The position numbers were made by a program, and so were the translations under genes. Source: Arthrobacter sp. UKPF54-2 (GTDB lineage: Bacteria; Actinomycetota; Actinomycetes; Actinomycetales; Micrococcaceae). From it: 64,000 bases of DNA. Of this stretch, positions 24,576-32,908 are shown piece by piece (positions within the stretch are counted from its first letter, which is position 1; each line of letters begins with the position of its first letter). The notes below the pieces were generated by a model, which did no database searches, was not told where the DNA came from, and worked only from the letters and a program-made list of their open reading frames with translations. The DNA lies in assembly GCF_007858535.1 (NCBI RefSeq), contig NZ_CP040174.1:3100001-3164000 (forward strand), in the 5' to 3' direction.

Positions 24576-25333
24576 TGGTTGCCCGCCACGACCAGACGAC
24601 GGACCCGGAGCTGCTGGCGGCCCTGCTGCAGGCGCGCCGGGGCACGGCGTTTTTCGCCCGCAAGCTCAACGAGCTCTCCGACGCGGACCTCGACGGCGAC
24701 TCGCTGCTGCCGGGCTGGACCCGGCGCCACATCACTGCGCACATCGGCTACAACGCCCGGGCGATCGCCCGGCTCATCGAGTGGGCGGCCACCGGCGTGG
24801 AGACTCCGATGTACGCTTCCACCGACGTCCGGGACCACGAGATCGACTTCGGGGCCACGCTGAGTCCGATCGCGCTGCGGCACCTGTTCGACCACTCCGC
24901 CGTGCACCTGAACGTGGAATGGCGGGACCTGCCCGAGGACGCATGGCACCACAAAGTGCGCACCATCCAGGGCCGGGAGGTTCCCGCCACCGAGACGGTC
25001 TGGATGCGCAGCCGGGAAGTCTGGATGCACGCCGTCGACCTGGCCAACGGCGCTGCCTTCCGTGACATTCCGGTCCCGGTCCTGGAGCGCCTGCTCAAGG
25101 ACATCACCGGGGCGTGGAAGACCCGCGGCACCGACGCGGGACTCGTGGTCAAAGTCACCGACCACGATCTGACGTTCGGGGACACGGCGTCGGCGTCCCC
25201 GACCGTGGTCTCCGGGCCGCTGGCGGGCGTCGTCGAATGGGCCGCGGGCCGCGGCAACGGCGGCGTCACCGCCGTCGTACCCGGCAGTGAGTCAACCAAC
25301 GCTCCGGTTCCGGCCGCGCCGAAGTGGATCTGA
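24575..25333 (+). CDS. Mycothiol-dependent maleylpyruvate isomerase
   Basis: 252 residues of the MDMPI/DinB-like family. The zinc site is readable: His56 (HITAHIGYN), Glu148 and His152 (SREVWMHAVDL), the same spacing as His52/Glu144/His148 of the Corynebacterium glutamicum enzyme. It isomerises maleylpyruvate to fumarylpyruvate using mycothiol, a thiol of Actinobacteria, and so supports the taxonomic call. Coupled to the hydrolase by TGATG and followed by a terminator. Confidence 0.93.
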   Translation: MVARHDQTTDPELLAALLQARRGTAFFARKLNELSDADLDGDSLLPGWTRRHITAHIGYNARAIARLIEWAATGVETPMYASTDVRDHEIDFGATLSPIALRHLFDHSAVHLNVEWRDLPEDAWHHKVRTIQGREVPATETVWMRSREVWMHAVDLANGAAFRDIPVPVLERLLKDITGAWKTRGTDAGLVVKVTDHDLTFGDTASASPTVVSGPLAGVVEWAAGRGNGGVTAVVPGSESTNAPVPAAPKWI

Positions 25334-25359
25334 GCAGCACCAAACGACCGATAAAGCGC

Positions 25360-25398
25360 GAGGCCTCCCCGCCTGAACATTTCAGGTAAGGAGGCCTC
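25360..25398 (+). terminator. Terminator of the gentisate operon
   Basis: 9-bp perfect outer stem (25360-25368 with 25390-25398) enclosing a second small stem (cctga/tcagg), 26 bases after the last stop codon. Confidence 0.75.
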
Positions 25399-25424
25399 CC
25401 GCTTGTGCTTAATTTCCGCGGTCA

Positions 25425-25495
25425 GGGGGCACTTTCAGGGCCAACGTTCGACGCCGGCGCCCTGGCTCACGGCGAGTCCGCGCCAAAGTGCCCCC
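25425..25495. repeat. 71-bp element bounded by an 11-bp inverted repeat
   Basis: GGGGGCACTTT (25425-25435) and its exact complement AAAGTGCCCCC (25485-25495) flank 49 bases without a gene, between the gentisate terminator and the TetR stop. No flanking target duplication is visible. It may be a long-loop terminator for the convergent TetR operon or the remains of a small mobile repeat. Confidence 0.6.
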
Positions 25496-25539
25496 GGAGT
25501 GCAACCGAGGCCGGCGGACGCGAAGATCTTTGGCCCGGA

Positions 25540-26154
25540 TCAGCCCTCGTCGCACAGCAGGTGGAACCAGTTGTCGGCCAGGATCTCGAGGGCGTGTTCG
25601 CGGTTGGGTTCGAACTTCCGCCGCGTCCAGAGGGTGGCCACGTAGTCGAGCGAGGTGAAGGCCAGGGTCCCGCGGATGTGGCGGGTCTCCTCCGTGAAGC
25701 GGCCCGCCAGCTCCATGCCGCGGACCAGGTCGGAAATGACCTCCTCGTGCCAGCCCTCCACCATCTCGCGCACCTCGCGGTCGACGGCGGCGGCCTCGTC
25801 GAGGACGTCGAGGTAGGGCCGGAAGACCGGCCAGAGCGCCGCCCGGGACTCCAGCCAGGCCAGGATCCCCGGGAGCTCCCCGGCGTGCACCACGTCCACC
25901 AGGTCCGGCGCGGTCGATCCGCTCTCCGGGCCGTCAGCACGGTCCAGCACGGCGTTGACGCGTGCCATAAAGTCCCGCATCAGATCGCTGCGCGACGGGT
26001 AGTAGGCGTAGAACGTCACCCGGGTGGTGCCGGCCGCGGCGGCGATCTCGTCGATGGTGGTCGCGGCGTAGCCCTTCTCGGTAAAGAGTTCCAGCGCCCG
26101 TTCCACGATCATGTCGCGGGTGAGTTTCTTCTGGGCTTCTCGCAGCGACGACAT
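25540..26154 (-). CDS. TetR/AcrR-family regulator of the P450/phosphotriesterase cluster
   Basis: 204 residues. The N-terminal helix-turn-helix is classic TetR (ERALELFTEKGYAATTIDEIAAAAGTTRVTFYAYYPSRSDL); the C-terminal ligand domain is not specific. It is the last gene of the minus arm (28 bases after the ferredoxin reductase), so it would be co-expressed with the genes it presumably controls. Likely targets are the two TTGACA-N3-TGTAAA sites in the divergent promoter region at 30.6-30.7 kb; this is inference. Confidence 0.85.
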   Translation of the reverse strand: MSSLREAQKKLTRDMIVERALELFTEKGYAATTIDEIAAAAGTTRVTFYAYYPSRSDLMRDFMARVNAVLDRADGPESGSTAPDLVDVVHAGELPGILAWLESRAALWPVFRPYLDVLDEAAAVDREVREMVEGWHEEVISDLVRGMELAGRFTEETRHIRGTLAFTSLDYVATLWTRRKFEPNREHALEILADNWFHLLCDEG

Positions 26155-26182
26155 GGATCAATCCTAACGGTGCCGTGTGCTG

Positions 26183-27409
26183 TCAGACCCGGGCAGGCGC
26201 CGCCGGGCGCGGCGCGGCCGGGGCGGCACCGGCCGGAGCGGCGTCGGCGAGCCGGCGCAGTTTGGGGATCGGGATCCGGTAGTTGACCGCCGCAGCGGTC
26301 CCGGATCCGTCCGGGTTGCTCCAGCGCAGCAGCACCGAGCCGTCCCCGCTGCCCGGCTCGCAGTAACCGGGGGCACCCTCCACCGGGGTGGGGCCGACCG
26401 CTTTGAGCGTGAGCCCGAAGCCCTCGGTCCAGAAATAGGGCCGGAAGTTGAGCTCCGGCGCCGCATCGCCGTGCAGCAGGCCGACGGCCGCGACCTTCGC
26501 TTGGTCGATGGCGCTCGTCCACAGCGGAACCCGTTGCACGCCGCGGCCGGTGGGGAAGAACGCCACGTCCCCGGCGGCCACGATGTCCGGCCGCACCCTG
26601 CCGCGGGAGTCGACGCGCAGCGCCCCGCCGGTGAGCAGGTCCGTGCCGGCCAGCCAGCCGATGTTGGGCTCATCGCCGACGGCGGTGACCACCAGGTCCG
26701 CTTCCAGGACGGTGCCGTCGGCCAGGGCAACCCTGGCCCGGTCACCGTCGCCTGCCAGGCGGGCCTTCCCGCCGTGCACCACCCGGAGTCCGTGGCGCAG
26801 CGCGGCGGTTGCGAAGATGTCCGCCAGGTGGCCGCCAAGCTGGCGCGCCAGCGGTACGCCGTCCGACACCAGTGTGACCTCGCAGCCCATGTGCAGGCAC
26901 CCGGACGCGACCTCCATGCCGAGGGGTCCGCCGCCGATCACGATGACCGAGGGCCGGGCTGCGACGCGTTCCCTGAGCAGGACCGCGTCCTCGATGGTGC
27001 GCAGGGTCAGTTCCCGGGGGCCGGAGGCTGGCCCGGGCGTCTCGGCTCCCGGCGCGGTGTCCAGGCGCTTCGCCCGGGAGCCGGAGGCGATGACCAGGCC
27101 GTCGTAGGGCAGTTCACCGCCTCCCTCCAGGTGGACCAGCCCGGCGTCGGCGTCCAGGCCCGCGGCGCTCACGCCGAGCAGCTCGGTTGCTTCGTGGCCC
27201 GGTGCCGGGAGTTCGTGCGCCTGGAGGCCGCCGGCATCGTTCCCGCCGTCGCCGTGCAGGAGCGCTTTGGACAGGGCAGACCGGCTGTAGGGCTGGTGGC
27301 GTTCGGCGCCCACCACCGTGAGCTCGCCGTCGAAGCCGGCCGAGCGCAACGAGTCACAGGCGGTGAGGCCGGCGATGCCGTTGCCGACCACCACTATCCT
27401 GCGCATCAT
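26183..27409 (-). CDS. NAD(P)H:ferredoxin reductase (FAD-dependent, P450 partner)
   Basis: 408 residues of the pyridine nucleotide-disulphide fold. FAD loop VVVGNGIAGLTA at the N-terminus, NAD(P) loop VIVIGGGPLGMEVA in the middle, and VAAGDVAFFP of the second FAD motif. Members of this type (putidaredoxin reductase-like) pass electrons from NAD(P)H to the ferredoxin of a bacterial P450. ATG 27409 overlaps the ferredoxin stop (TGATG). The C-terminus is an Ala/Pro-rich tail. Confidence 0.88.
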   Translation of the reverse strand: MMRRIVVVGNGIAGLTACDSLRSAGFDGELTVVGAERHQPYSRSALSKALLHGDGGNDAGGLQAHELPAPGHEATELLGVSAAGLDADAGLVHLEGGGELPYDGLVIASGSRAKRLDTAPGAETPGPASGPRELTLRTIEDAVLLRERVAARPSVIVIGGGPLGMEVASGCLHMGCEVTLVSDGVPLARQLGGHLADIFATAALRHGLRVVHGGKARLAGDGDRARVALADGTVLEADLVVTAVGDEPNIGWLAGTDLLTGGALRVDSRGRVRPDIVAAGDVAFFPTGRGVQRVPLWTSAIDQAKVAAVGLLHGDAAPELNFRPYFWTEGFGLTLKAVGPTPVEGAPGYCEPGSGDGSVLLRWSNPDGSGTAAAVNYRIPIPKLRRLADAAPAGAAPAAPRPAAPARV

Positions 27410-27603
27410 CAGGCGGCGGCCAGCCGCAGCGCGGCCACCGGGCAGACCCGCACCGCGGCCTTGGCGGCGTCGAGCCCGTCGCCGTCGACCTCGTGCACAT
27501 CGATCACCAGTTCGCCGTCGTCGTCGAGGTGCATCAGCTTCGGTGCGGCTTCCTCGCACAGGCCGTGGCCCTCGCAGCGCGGCCGGTCCAGTTCGATCCT
27601 CAC
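27409..27603 (-). CDS. Ferredoxin, actinobacterial P450 type with CxxHxxC cluster motif
   Basis: 64 residues. Iron-sulphur ligands are Cys10, Cys16 and Cys54 (VCP) with His13 in the place of the fourth cysteine (C-E-G-H-G-L-C). This CxxHxxC pattern is known from small ferredoxins located next to actinobacterial P450 genes; cluster type is 3Fe-4S or His-ligated 4Fe-4S. It overlaps the P450 gene by 4 bases and the reductase by 1, so the three make one electron chain. Confidence 0.92.
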   Translation of the reverse strand: MRIELDRPRCEGHGLCEEAAPKLMHLDDDGELVIDVHEVDGDGLDAAKAAVRVCPVAALRLAAA

Positions 27604-28772
27604 GCCGCCACCACCTTTTCGACCTGCAGCGACTCGTGGCTCCGGGTGATGTTGCTCGGCTCCCGGACCTCCGTCGAGATCTCCAGCGACTTCACCCGGC
27701 GGGCGAGGGCCTCGATGATCGCGTGCGCCTCGAGTTTCGCCAGGCCCTGGCCGGCGCAGCCGTGCGGGCCGTAGCCGAAGGAGAGGTGGTCCACCGGGTT
27801 GCGCAGGATGTCAAAGGTGTCCGGATTCTCGTAGTGCCTCGGGTCGCGGTTGCCGGCGCCAAAGAGGATGCCCACCTGGGCGCCGGCCGGAATGGTGACC
27901 CCGTCAATCTCGACGTCGCGGGTGGCCTTGCGGCCCCAGATGTGGACCGGCGCCCAGTAGCGCAGCACCTCGGCGAAGGCGGCCGGAACGAGGTCGGGGT
28001 TGTTCCGGACCAGTTCGAACTGCTCGGGGTGGTGGCCGAGGAGCGCAACGATGTTGCCGATCGAGGCGATGGTCGTGTCCACGCCCGCCCCGAGGTACTG
28101 GTGGATGATGTGCCCCGCGGAGCCCTGGGGAATATCGCCGCGAGCCTCGGCGTCGAAAATGCCGCGGCCGATGGAACCGGGGGCAAGGTCCCCGGCGGTA
28201 ACGGACGAGCACCAACCGTAGAGCTCGCCGGCGATCGGGAAGCTCTCCTGGGTGCGCTGGTTCATTGGGCCAAGGACCTGCATCGCGGCCTGGCCCCAGC
28301 GCAGCATGTTGTCCTTGACGTGCCCCTGGAAACCGATCAGGTCGGCAACGATTTCGATCGGGAAGGCCCGGGCCAGCGAATCGATGGCCTCGAAGCTGCC
28401 GCTGTTGGCCAGTTCGGCGACGAGCTTGTCAGCCTTTTCGTCGATGACGACCTTCAGGCCGCGCAGCGCGCGGGGGGTGAGGTTCTGCGACAGCGTGGCG
28501 CGCAGCTGCGTGTGGACGGGCGGGTCGGAGGCCAGCGAGGTGCCCTGCAGCGCCTCGTTCACCATGGGGTTGAAGCCGATGCTGGTGGACGAGAACGTTT
28601 CCGGATCCGCCAGGGCGTTGCGGATGACGTCGTAGCGGGTCAGGACGTACAGCTCGTTCTTGGGCAGGTGGACCACTGCGGCCTGCTCGCGGAGCGCGGG
28701 GTAGGTGGGGTACGGGTCGACCAGGATGGCGTCATCCCAGATGTCGATGTCGGATTCGAGGGGGGCAGTCAT
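27600..28772 (-). CDS. Cytochrome P450
   Basis: 390-residue soluble bacterial P450. I-helix oxygen-activation motif AGVDTT (229-234), ExxR as EVLR (268-271), and heme loop FGYGPHGCAGQG with the axial Cys339. It has its own ferredoxin and reductase downstream, so a class I three-component monooxygenase is complete. The substrate is unknown; family letter and number would need a search. A gap of 62 bases separates it from the upstream MFS gene. Confidence 0.93.
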   Translation of the reverse strand: MTAPLESDIDIWDDAILVDPYPTYPALREQAAVVHLPKNELYVLTRYDVIRNALADPETFSSTSIGFNPMVNEALQGTSLASDPPVHTQLRATLSQNLTPRALRGLKVVIDEKADKLVAELANSGSFEAIDSLARAFPIEIVADLIGFQGHVKDNMLRWGQAAMQVLGPMNQRTQESFPIAGELYGWCSSVTAGDLAPGSIGRGIFDAEARGDIPQGSAGHIIHQYLGAGVDTTIASIGNIVALLGHHPEQFELVRNNPDLVPAAFAEVLRYWAPVHIWGRKATRDVEIDGVTIPAGAQVGILFGAGNRDPRHYENPDTFDILRNPVDHLSFGYGPHGCAGQGLAKLEAHAIIEALARRVKSLEISTEVREPSNITRSHESLQVEKVVAA

Positions 28773-28834
28773 GGTGTTCTCCTAGGGAAGATTCGGTGGT
28801 GTGAAAGAGCAGTAGTGGGTCGGGGCCGTCAGTC

Positions 28835-30568
28835 TCAGACGGCGGCCGCGGCGCTGGCCTCGGCATTGGCTTCGGTGGTTTCCGCGACGGCGTCGGGCGT
28901 CGGCGCCGTCGACCGTCCCGAGATGAAGAGGGTCAGGACGGCGGAGAGGGCTGCGGCGATGCCCGCAACAAGGTAGACGGCCTGGAAGCCCTGGCCGAGG
29001 GAGGTGCCGGCGGCGCCCTGGATCTGCTGCTGCGCGGAGCCGAGGGCCTGGACCATGCCGTCGACGGCCTGGGCCGGGGCTCCGGACGCCGCTGCCTGGC
29101 CGGAGAACTGCGCGATGACGCCGTCCCAGCCGGAGAGGTAGCCCAGCGGCGGCACGTTCGAGAGCCCCGCGACGGCGTCGGCGGGCAGCCCGGCCGCGCC
29201 GAGGATCCCGGCGAGGGGCCCGGCAAAGACGGTGGCCCCGATTCCGAATGCGATGGCCGACCCGATGACCGGGCCCAGGGCGAAGCCGAGGTCGCGCAGC
29301 AGGTTGGTCGTCGCGGAGGCCATGCCGATGTGCTGCGGCGGGACGGTGTTGATGGCGACGGCGGTGATGGAGCCGACCGTCAGGGCGAACCCGATGCCCA
29401 GCATCAGGAGCGGCGGAATGAACGCGGTCCAGGGCGTTCCGCCGAACGCCTCCGGTGTGCCGAGGGCGTAGGTCGAGAGCCAGAAGGCGGAGACGGCCAC
29501 AAAGGCGAAGCCGGCCGTGAGGACCCAGCGCGGGGCCACGTGGTGGATGAGCCAGCCCACCACCGGGATGAAGGCAAAAGCGGGCCCCTGGATGAAGACG
29601 AACAGCACGCCCACCTTCCAGGCTTCGGCGAGGGCGAGGCCGCCGACGGCGACGCTGGTGCTGTAGCAGACCGCGAGGAAGGCGAACATGCCGGTGACGG
29701 CAACAATGCCGGTGATCGAGTAGGCGCTGTTCCGGAACAGGGAGAGATGGATCAGCGGCTGCTTGGTGCGCAGCTCGATGACAACAAAGGCGACAAGGAG
29801 GGCGCCGCCAGCAACGTAGCTAGCGACCACCTCGGCGCTGCCGAAGCCGGCGTCGACCGCCTGGACGGTGGCGAACAGGACCGCGATTAGGCCGAGCGCG
29901 AGCGTCACCTGGCCGGGCAGGTCCAGCTTGCGTCCCTCGGCCGCGGCCGAGTCCTTGGCGCGGACCGCCACGATGAGGACGGCGACGGCGATCGCGGCGG
30001 CGACGTAGTAGGCCACGCGCCAGCCGCTGAAGGCGTTGGGGGCGCCCGCGGCGGGACCCGCCACGGTGAAGGCCGCCGCCGTCACGCCTGCAAGCATCGG
30101 TGAAATGACCGCGCCCAGGGACAGGAAACCGGCCCAGGTGGCGATGACCTTCGCCCTGGCCCGGTGGTCGGGGGTGATGGCGGCGATCATCGACAGCGAG
30201 ATGGGGAAGAGTATGCCGGCACCGATGCCGCCGACTGCCTGGGCCGCGATCATCATCTCGGTGGTGGTGGCCAGCGCCGCGAGGACGGAGCCTGCGACGC
30301 TGATCGCGGCGCCCGCGTAGAGCAGCTTCTTGCGGCCGAACAGGTCACCGAGGAGTCCCCAGCTGAGCTCGAACACCACGATGCCCATCATGAACATGCC
30401 GGCGATCCAGGTCAGGCCGGCGCCCGAGGTGTGGAACTCCACCGCAAAGGTGCCGTTGAGGGCGCCCGGCAGTGCGTTGGTGATCTGGGCCAGCGTGACC
30501 GCGCTGTAGGCGGCCACGAACGTGGCTCGTACAGATCCGCGGCTCGGCACCGGTGTGCTCTGACTCAT
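28835..30568 (-). CDS. MFS transporter, 14-helix DHA2 type
   Basis: 577 residues, about 14 hydrophobic helices, with LGDLFGRKKLLYAGA (MFS motif A) after helix 2. An extra periplasmic loop of about 60 residues rich in Ala/Gln lies before the last helix (near PPLGYLSGWDGVIAQF...LGSAQQQIQGA). First gene of the minus arm; the ATG has an aaaggag ribosome site. In a catabolic cluster it may import the substrate or export a toxic intermediate. Confidence 0.85.
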   Translation of the reverse strand: MSQSTPVPSRGSVRATFVAAYSAVTLAQITNALPGALNGTFAVEFHTSGAGLTWIAGMFMMGIVVFELSWGLLGDLFGRKKLLYAGAAISVAGSVLAALATTTEMMIAAQAVGGIGAGILFPISLSMIAAITPDHRARAKVIATWAGFLSLGAVISPMLAGVTAAAFTVAGPAAGAPNAFSGWRVAYYVAAAIAVAVLIVAVRAKDSAAAEGRKLDLPGQVTLALGLIAVLFATVQAVDAGFGSAEVVASYVAGGALLVAFVVIELRTKQPLIHLSLFRNSAYSITGIVAVTGMFAFLAVCYSTSVAVGGLALAEAWKVGVLFVFIQGPAFAFIPVVGWLIHHVAPRWVLTAGFAFVAVSAFWLSTYALGTPEAFGGTPWTAFIPPLLMLGIGFALTVGSITAVAINTVPPQHIGMASATTNLLRDLGFALGPVIGSAIAFGIGATVFAGPLAGILGAAGLPADAVAGLSNVPPLGYLSGWDGVIAQFSGQAAASGAPAQAVDGMVQALGSAQQQIQGAAGTSLGQGFQAVYLVAGIAAALSAVLTLFISGRSTAPTPDAVAETTEANAEASAAAAV

Positions 30569-30626
30569 CGATGAAACTCCTTTGTTTCGGAAGTGATGTG
30601 GCGTTCACCACAGTGTGGAGTCAAGC

Positions 30627-30641
30627 TTTACAGACTGTCAA
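30627..30641 (-). promoter_or_regulatory. Candidate TetR operator over the -35 region of the minus arm
   Basis: Read on the minus strand: TTGACA-GTC-TGTAAA, a near-palindrome whose first six bases match a perfect -35 box for the MFS-P450 operon. The same 12 specified bases recur on the plus strand at 30711-30725. Confidence 0.6.
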
Positions 30642-30660
30642 GAGCGCATACGCAATGTTT

Positions 30661-30672
30661 CGTTCATGAACG
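30661..30672. promoter_or_regulatory. 12-bp perfect palindrome between the two arms
   Basis: CGTTCATGAACG lies between the two TTGACA-N3-TGTAAA sites (19 and 38 bases away). It could be a site for a second regulator; nothing in the window identifies the protein. Confidence 0.4.
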
Positions 30673-30710
30673 TTCCGATGGCCGCTTGACCGTACGTGCC
30701 GATTATTTCC

Positions 30711-30725
30711 TTGACACGATGTAAA
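30711..30725 (+). promoter_or_regulatory. Candidate TetR operator over the -35 region of the plus arm
   Basis: TTGACA-CGA-TGTAAA. TTGACA serves as a -35 box with TGATGC 17 bases later as a weak -10. Identical flanking bases (CTTGACA-N4-GTAAAGC) are found in the mirror copy at 30627-30641, so one protein probably controls both operons. Confidence 0.6.
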
Positions 30726-30823
30726 GCATTGTGTGATGCTGGCAACACCGCAACGGAGCGCTGGCACGCAAGGCTCCGCGGCCCCCCTGCACACTGCACC
30801 CGATCTTCAAGGGAGAAGCCCCC

Positions 30824-31831
30824 GTGAGTCACCCCAGCCCCGCCACCGCCGCAGCGCTTGTTGCCCCCGACGGGCGCACCGTCAACACGGTCCTGGGCCC
30901 CGTGCCCGCTTCCGACCTGGGGGCGGTGGCGGTCCACGAGGCCCTGCTCTCGGTGCTCCCCGGCGCCCAGTACGCCCCGGATATCTCGATGGACCGGGCC
31001 GACATTTTCGACGTCCTGGCGGCGAAGCTCACGGACTTCCGCGAACACGGCGGACAGACGATCGTCGACAGCACCGGCATGTTCCACGGCCGGGACCTCA
31101 AGCTCTACGAGGCGCTCTCCCGCTCCACCGGCGTCCACATCGTCGCCTCCACGGGCCTGGGACCGGAGGAAGAACTCGGCGGCTACTTCCTGACGCCGCA
31201 AACCAACCCGCCCACGCCGTGGCCGGCGGACAAGTTTGGTGACCTCTTCGGCAAGGAGGTCACCGAGGGAATGGTGGTCCCCCGCGTCGAGCGCCGCGCC
31301 GCGGCCGGCATCGTCGCCACGATCGCCGACCGCGCCGGCATGACCCCCACCGAGGAAAGCCTGTTCCGCGGCTCCGCACGCGCCGCCAAGAGCACCGGCG
31401 TCCCGCTCTCCATCCGCTTCGGCGCCGACGCCCTGCACGACCTCGACGTCGTCCTGGACGAAGAGCTCGGCCCCGACCGGGTGCTCGTCGGGGACCTGGA
31501 CCGCAGGGACGCTGCCGGGTCCGCTGCCGGGGTGGCCGGCCGGGGGGCCTTCGTCGGCATTGACCACGTTGGCCTCAATGACGACCCGGACCACCTCACC
31601 GACCACGAGCGCGCCGCCCTGGTCCTCGAGCTCGTTGCGGCCGGCCACGCCGACAAGATCATCCTCTCGGGCAACTCGATCGGCGTCGCCAAAGGCCTGC
31701 CGGAGTACAACCTGCCATACAGCCACGTCCTGTCCACGTTTATGCCGTTCCTCCAGTCCCAGGGCCTGAGCGATGAGGACGCCCGGCGCATCCTCGTCGA
31801 CAACCCGCGGACCCTGCTGGCCGTGCGCTGA
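30824..31831 (+). CDS. Phosphotriesterase-family homologue lacking metal ligands (probable pseudoenzyme)
   Basis: 335 residues clearly of the phosphotriesterase (amidohydrolase superfamily) fold: NTVLGPVP...VAVHEA, GQTIVDSTG, VHIVASTG, GADALHDLDVVLDEE, DRVLVGDLDR, YSHVLSTFMPFL and the ILVDNPRTLL ending. Against its neighbour the binuclear-metal ligands are lost: HEH is H38-E-A40, the bridging Lys is Ala165, the third His is Arg198, the fourth is Asp224 (GDLDR for GHLDR), and the Asp is Asn284. Only His38 remains. The reading frame is intact with a GTG start and a good ribosome site, so it is not simply decayed. It may be a structural partner or ligand-binding protein for the next gene product. 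Confidence 0.85.
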   Translation: MSHPSPATAAALVAPDGRTVNTVLGPVPASDLGAVAVHEALLSVLPGAQYAPDISMDRADIFDVLAAKLTDFREHGGQTIVDSTGMFHGRDLKLYEALSRSTGVHIVASTGLGPEEELGGYFLTPQTNPPTPWPADKFGDLFGKEVTEGMVVPRVERRAAAGIVATIADRAGMTPTEESLFRGSARAAKSTGVPLSIRFGADALHDLDVVLDEELGPDRVLVGDLDRRDAAGSAAGVAGRGAFVGIDHVGLNDDPDHLTDHERAALVLELVAAGHADKIILSGNSIGVAKGLPEYNLPYSHVLSTFMPFLQSQGLSDEDARRILVDNPRTLLAVR

Positions 31832-31878
31832 GCCCGGCGCACCACACCCATTTAGCTTTCGAACCCTGAGGTGAAGAA

Positions 31879-32832
31879 ATGACCAAGGTCAACACGGTGC
31901 TGGGAACCATCCCGGCCGAAGAACTGGAAATCGTGGCGGTCCACGAACACATCGGCTACGGCATGCCCGGGTCCGAGCTGGACAGCCGGTGGTGGAAGTC
32001 GCCGGAGCAGGCCTACGAGGAGACGGTGCCGAAGTTGCGGAAGTTCCGTGACTACGGCGGCGGCACCTTTGTGGACGCCACGGGCATCTGCAACGGCCGC
32101 GACGTCGACTACTACAAGTCGCTGTCCGCCAAAACCGGCGTGCACATCGTCGCCTGCACCGGCTTCGTTGGCGGGGACACCGCTCTGCCGCACTTCTCCC
32201 GCGCGTCGGTGGACTACCTGACTAAGGTCTTTATCCACGAGATCACCGTCGGCATCGGCAACACCGGCGCCAAAGCCGGCGTCATCAAGGTCGGCGTCAG
32301 CCGCGGCGGCCGCATGACGGACCTGGACAAGCGCATCTACCGGGCCGCGGCCCGCGCCGCCGTCGTCACCGGCGCCCCGATCCTGACCCACCTGGCCATC
32401 GATCCCGAACCGGCCGTCACCATCTTCAACGAGGAGGGCCTGGCGCTGGACCGCGTGCTCTTCGGCCACGCCGACGACGGCCTGAACGCACCGATCACCC
32501 CGCACGACTGGATCTACGAACAGGGCGGCCGGATCGGCTTCGACACCTTCGGCTACGACCTCGAGCTCCCGGACCCGCCGTTCTGGGGCCGCAAGCGCGC
32601 CGAACGCATGGAGCACTTCGTCAAGCTCGTGAACAAGGGCTACGCGGACAAGCTCCTGGTCTCCGCCGACGCGAACTGCAGCCCGCTGGGCTGGCCGGGC
32701 GTGAAGGGCCACACCATCAACTACATCTTCGAGGACATGATCCCCGACATGCGCGCGGCCGGCATCGACGACGCCACGCTCAAACTCCTGCTCGAGGACA
32801 ACCCCGCCGACTTCCTGTCGCTGAGCGCCTGA
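31879..32832 (+). CDS. Phosphotriesterase-family metal-dependent hydrolase/lactonase
   Basis: 317 residues with a complete ligand set: His22 and His24 (VHEHI), Lys137 (GVIKVG; expected to be carboxylated), His171 (LTHLAID), His197 (FGHADDG) and Asp264 (SADAN). Such enzymes hydrolyse lactones, esters or phosphotriesters with two metal ions. It follows its inactive-looking paralogue by 47 bases and belongs to the same operon. The real substrate is unknown; given the neighbouring oxygenases a lactone or aryl ester is more likely than an organophosphate. Confidence 0.88.
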   Translation: MTKVNTVLGTIPAEELEIVAVHEHIGYGMPGSELDSRWWKSPEQAYEETVPKLRKFRDYGGGTFVDATGICNGRDVDYYKSLSAKTGVHIVACTGFVGGDTALPHFSRASVDYLTKVFIHEITVGIGNTGAKAGVIKVGVSRGGRMTDLDKRIYRAAARAAVVTGAPILTHLAIDPEPAVTIFNEEGLALDRVLFGHADDGLNAPITPHDWIYEQGGRIGFDTFGYDLELPDPPFWGRKRAERMEHFVKLVNKGYADKLLVSADANCSPLGWPGVKGHTINYIFEDMIPDMRAAGIDDATLKLLLEDNPADFLSLSA

Positions 32833-32908
32833 GCCGCGCAGACCACCACCCCGTACCGTCCCCCTGACCGGCCTCGGCCACGTCAGAGTCAAGAAAGAGG
32901 CTTACCCA

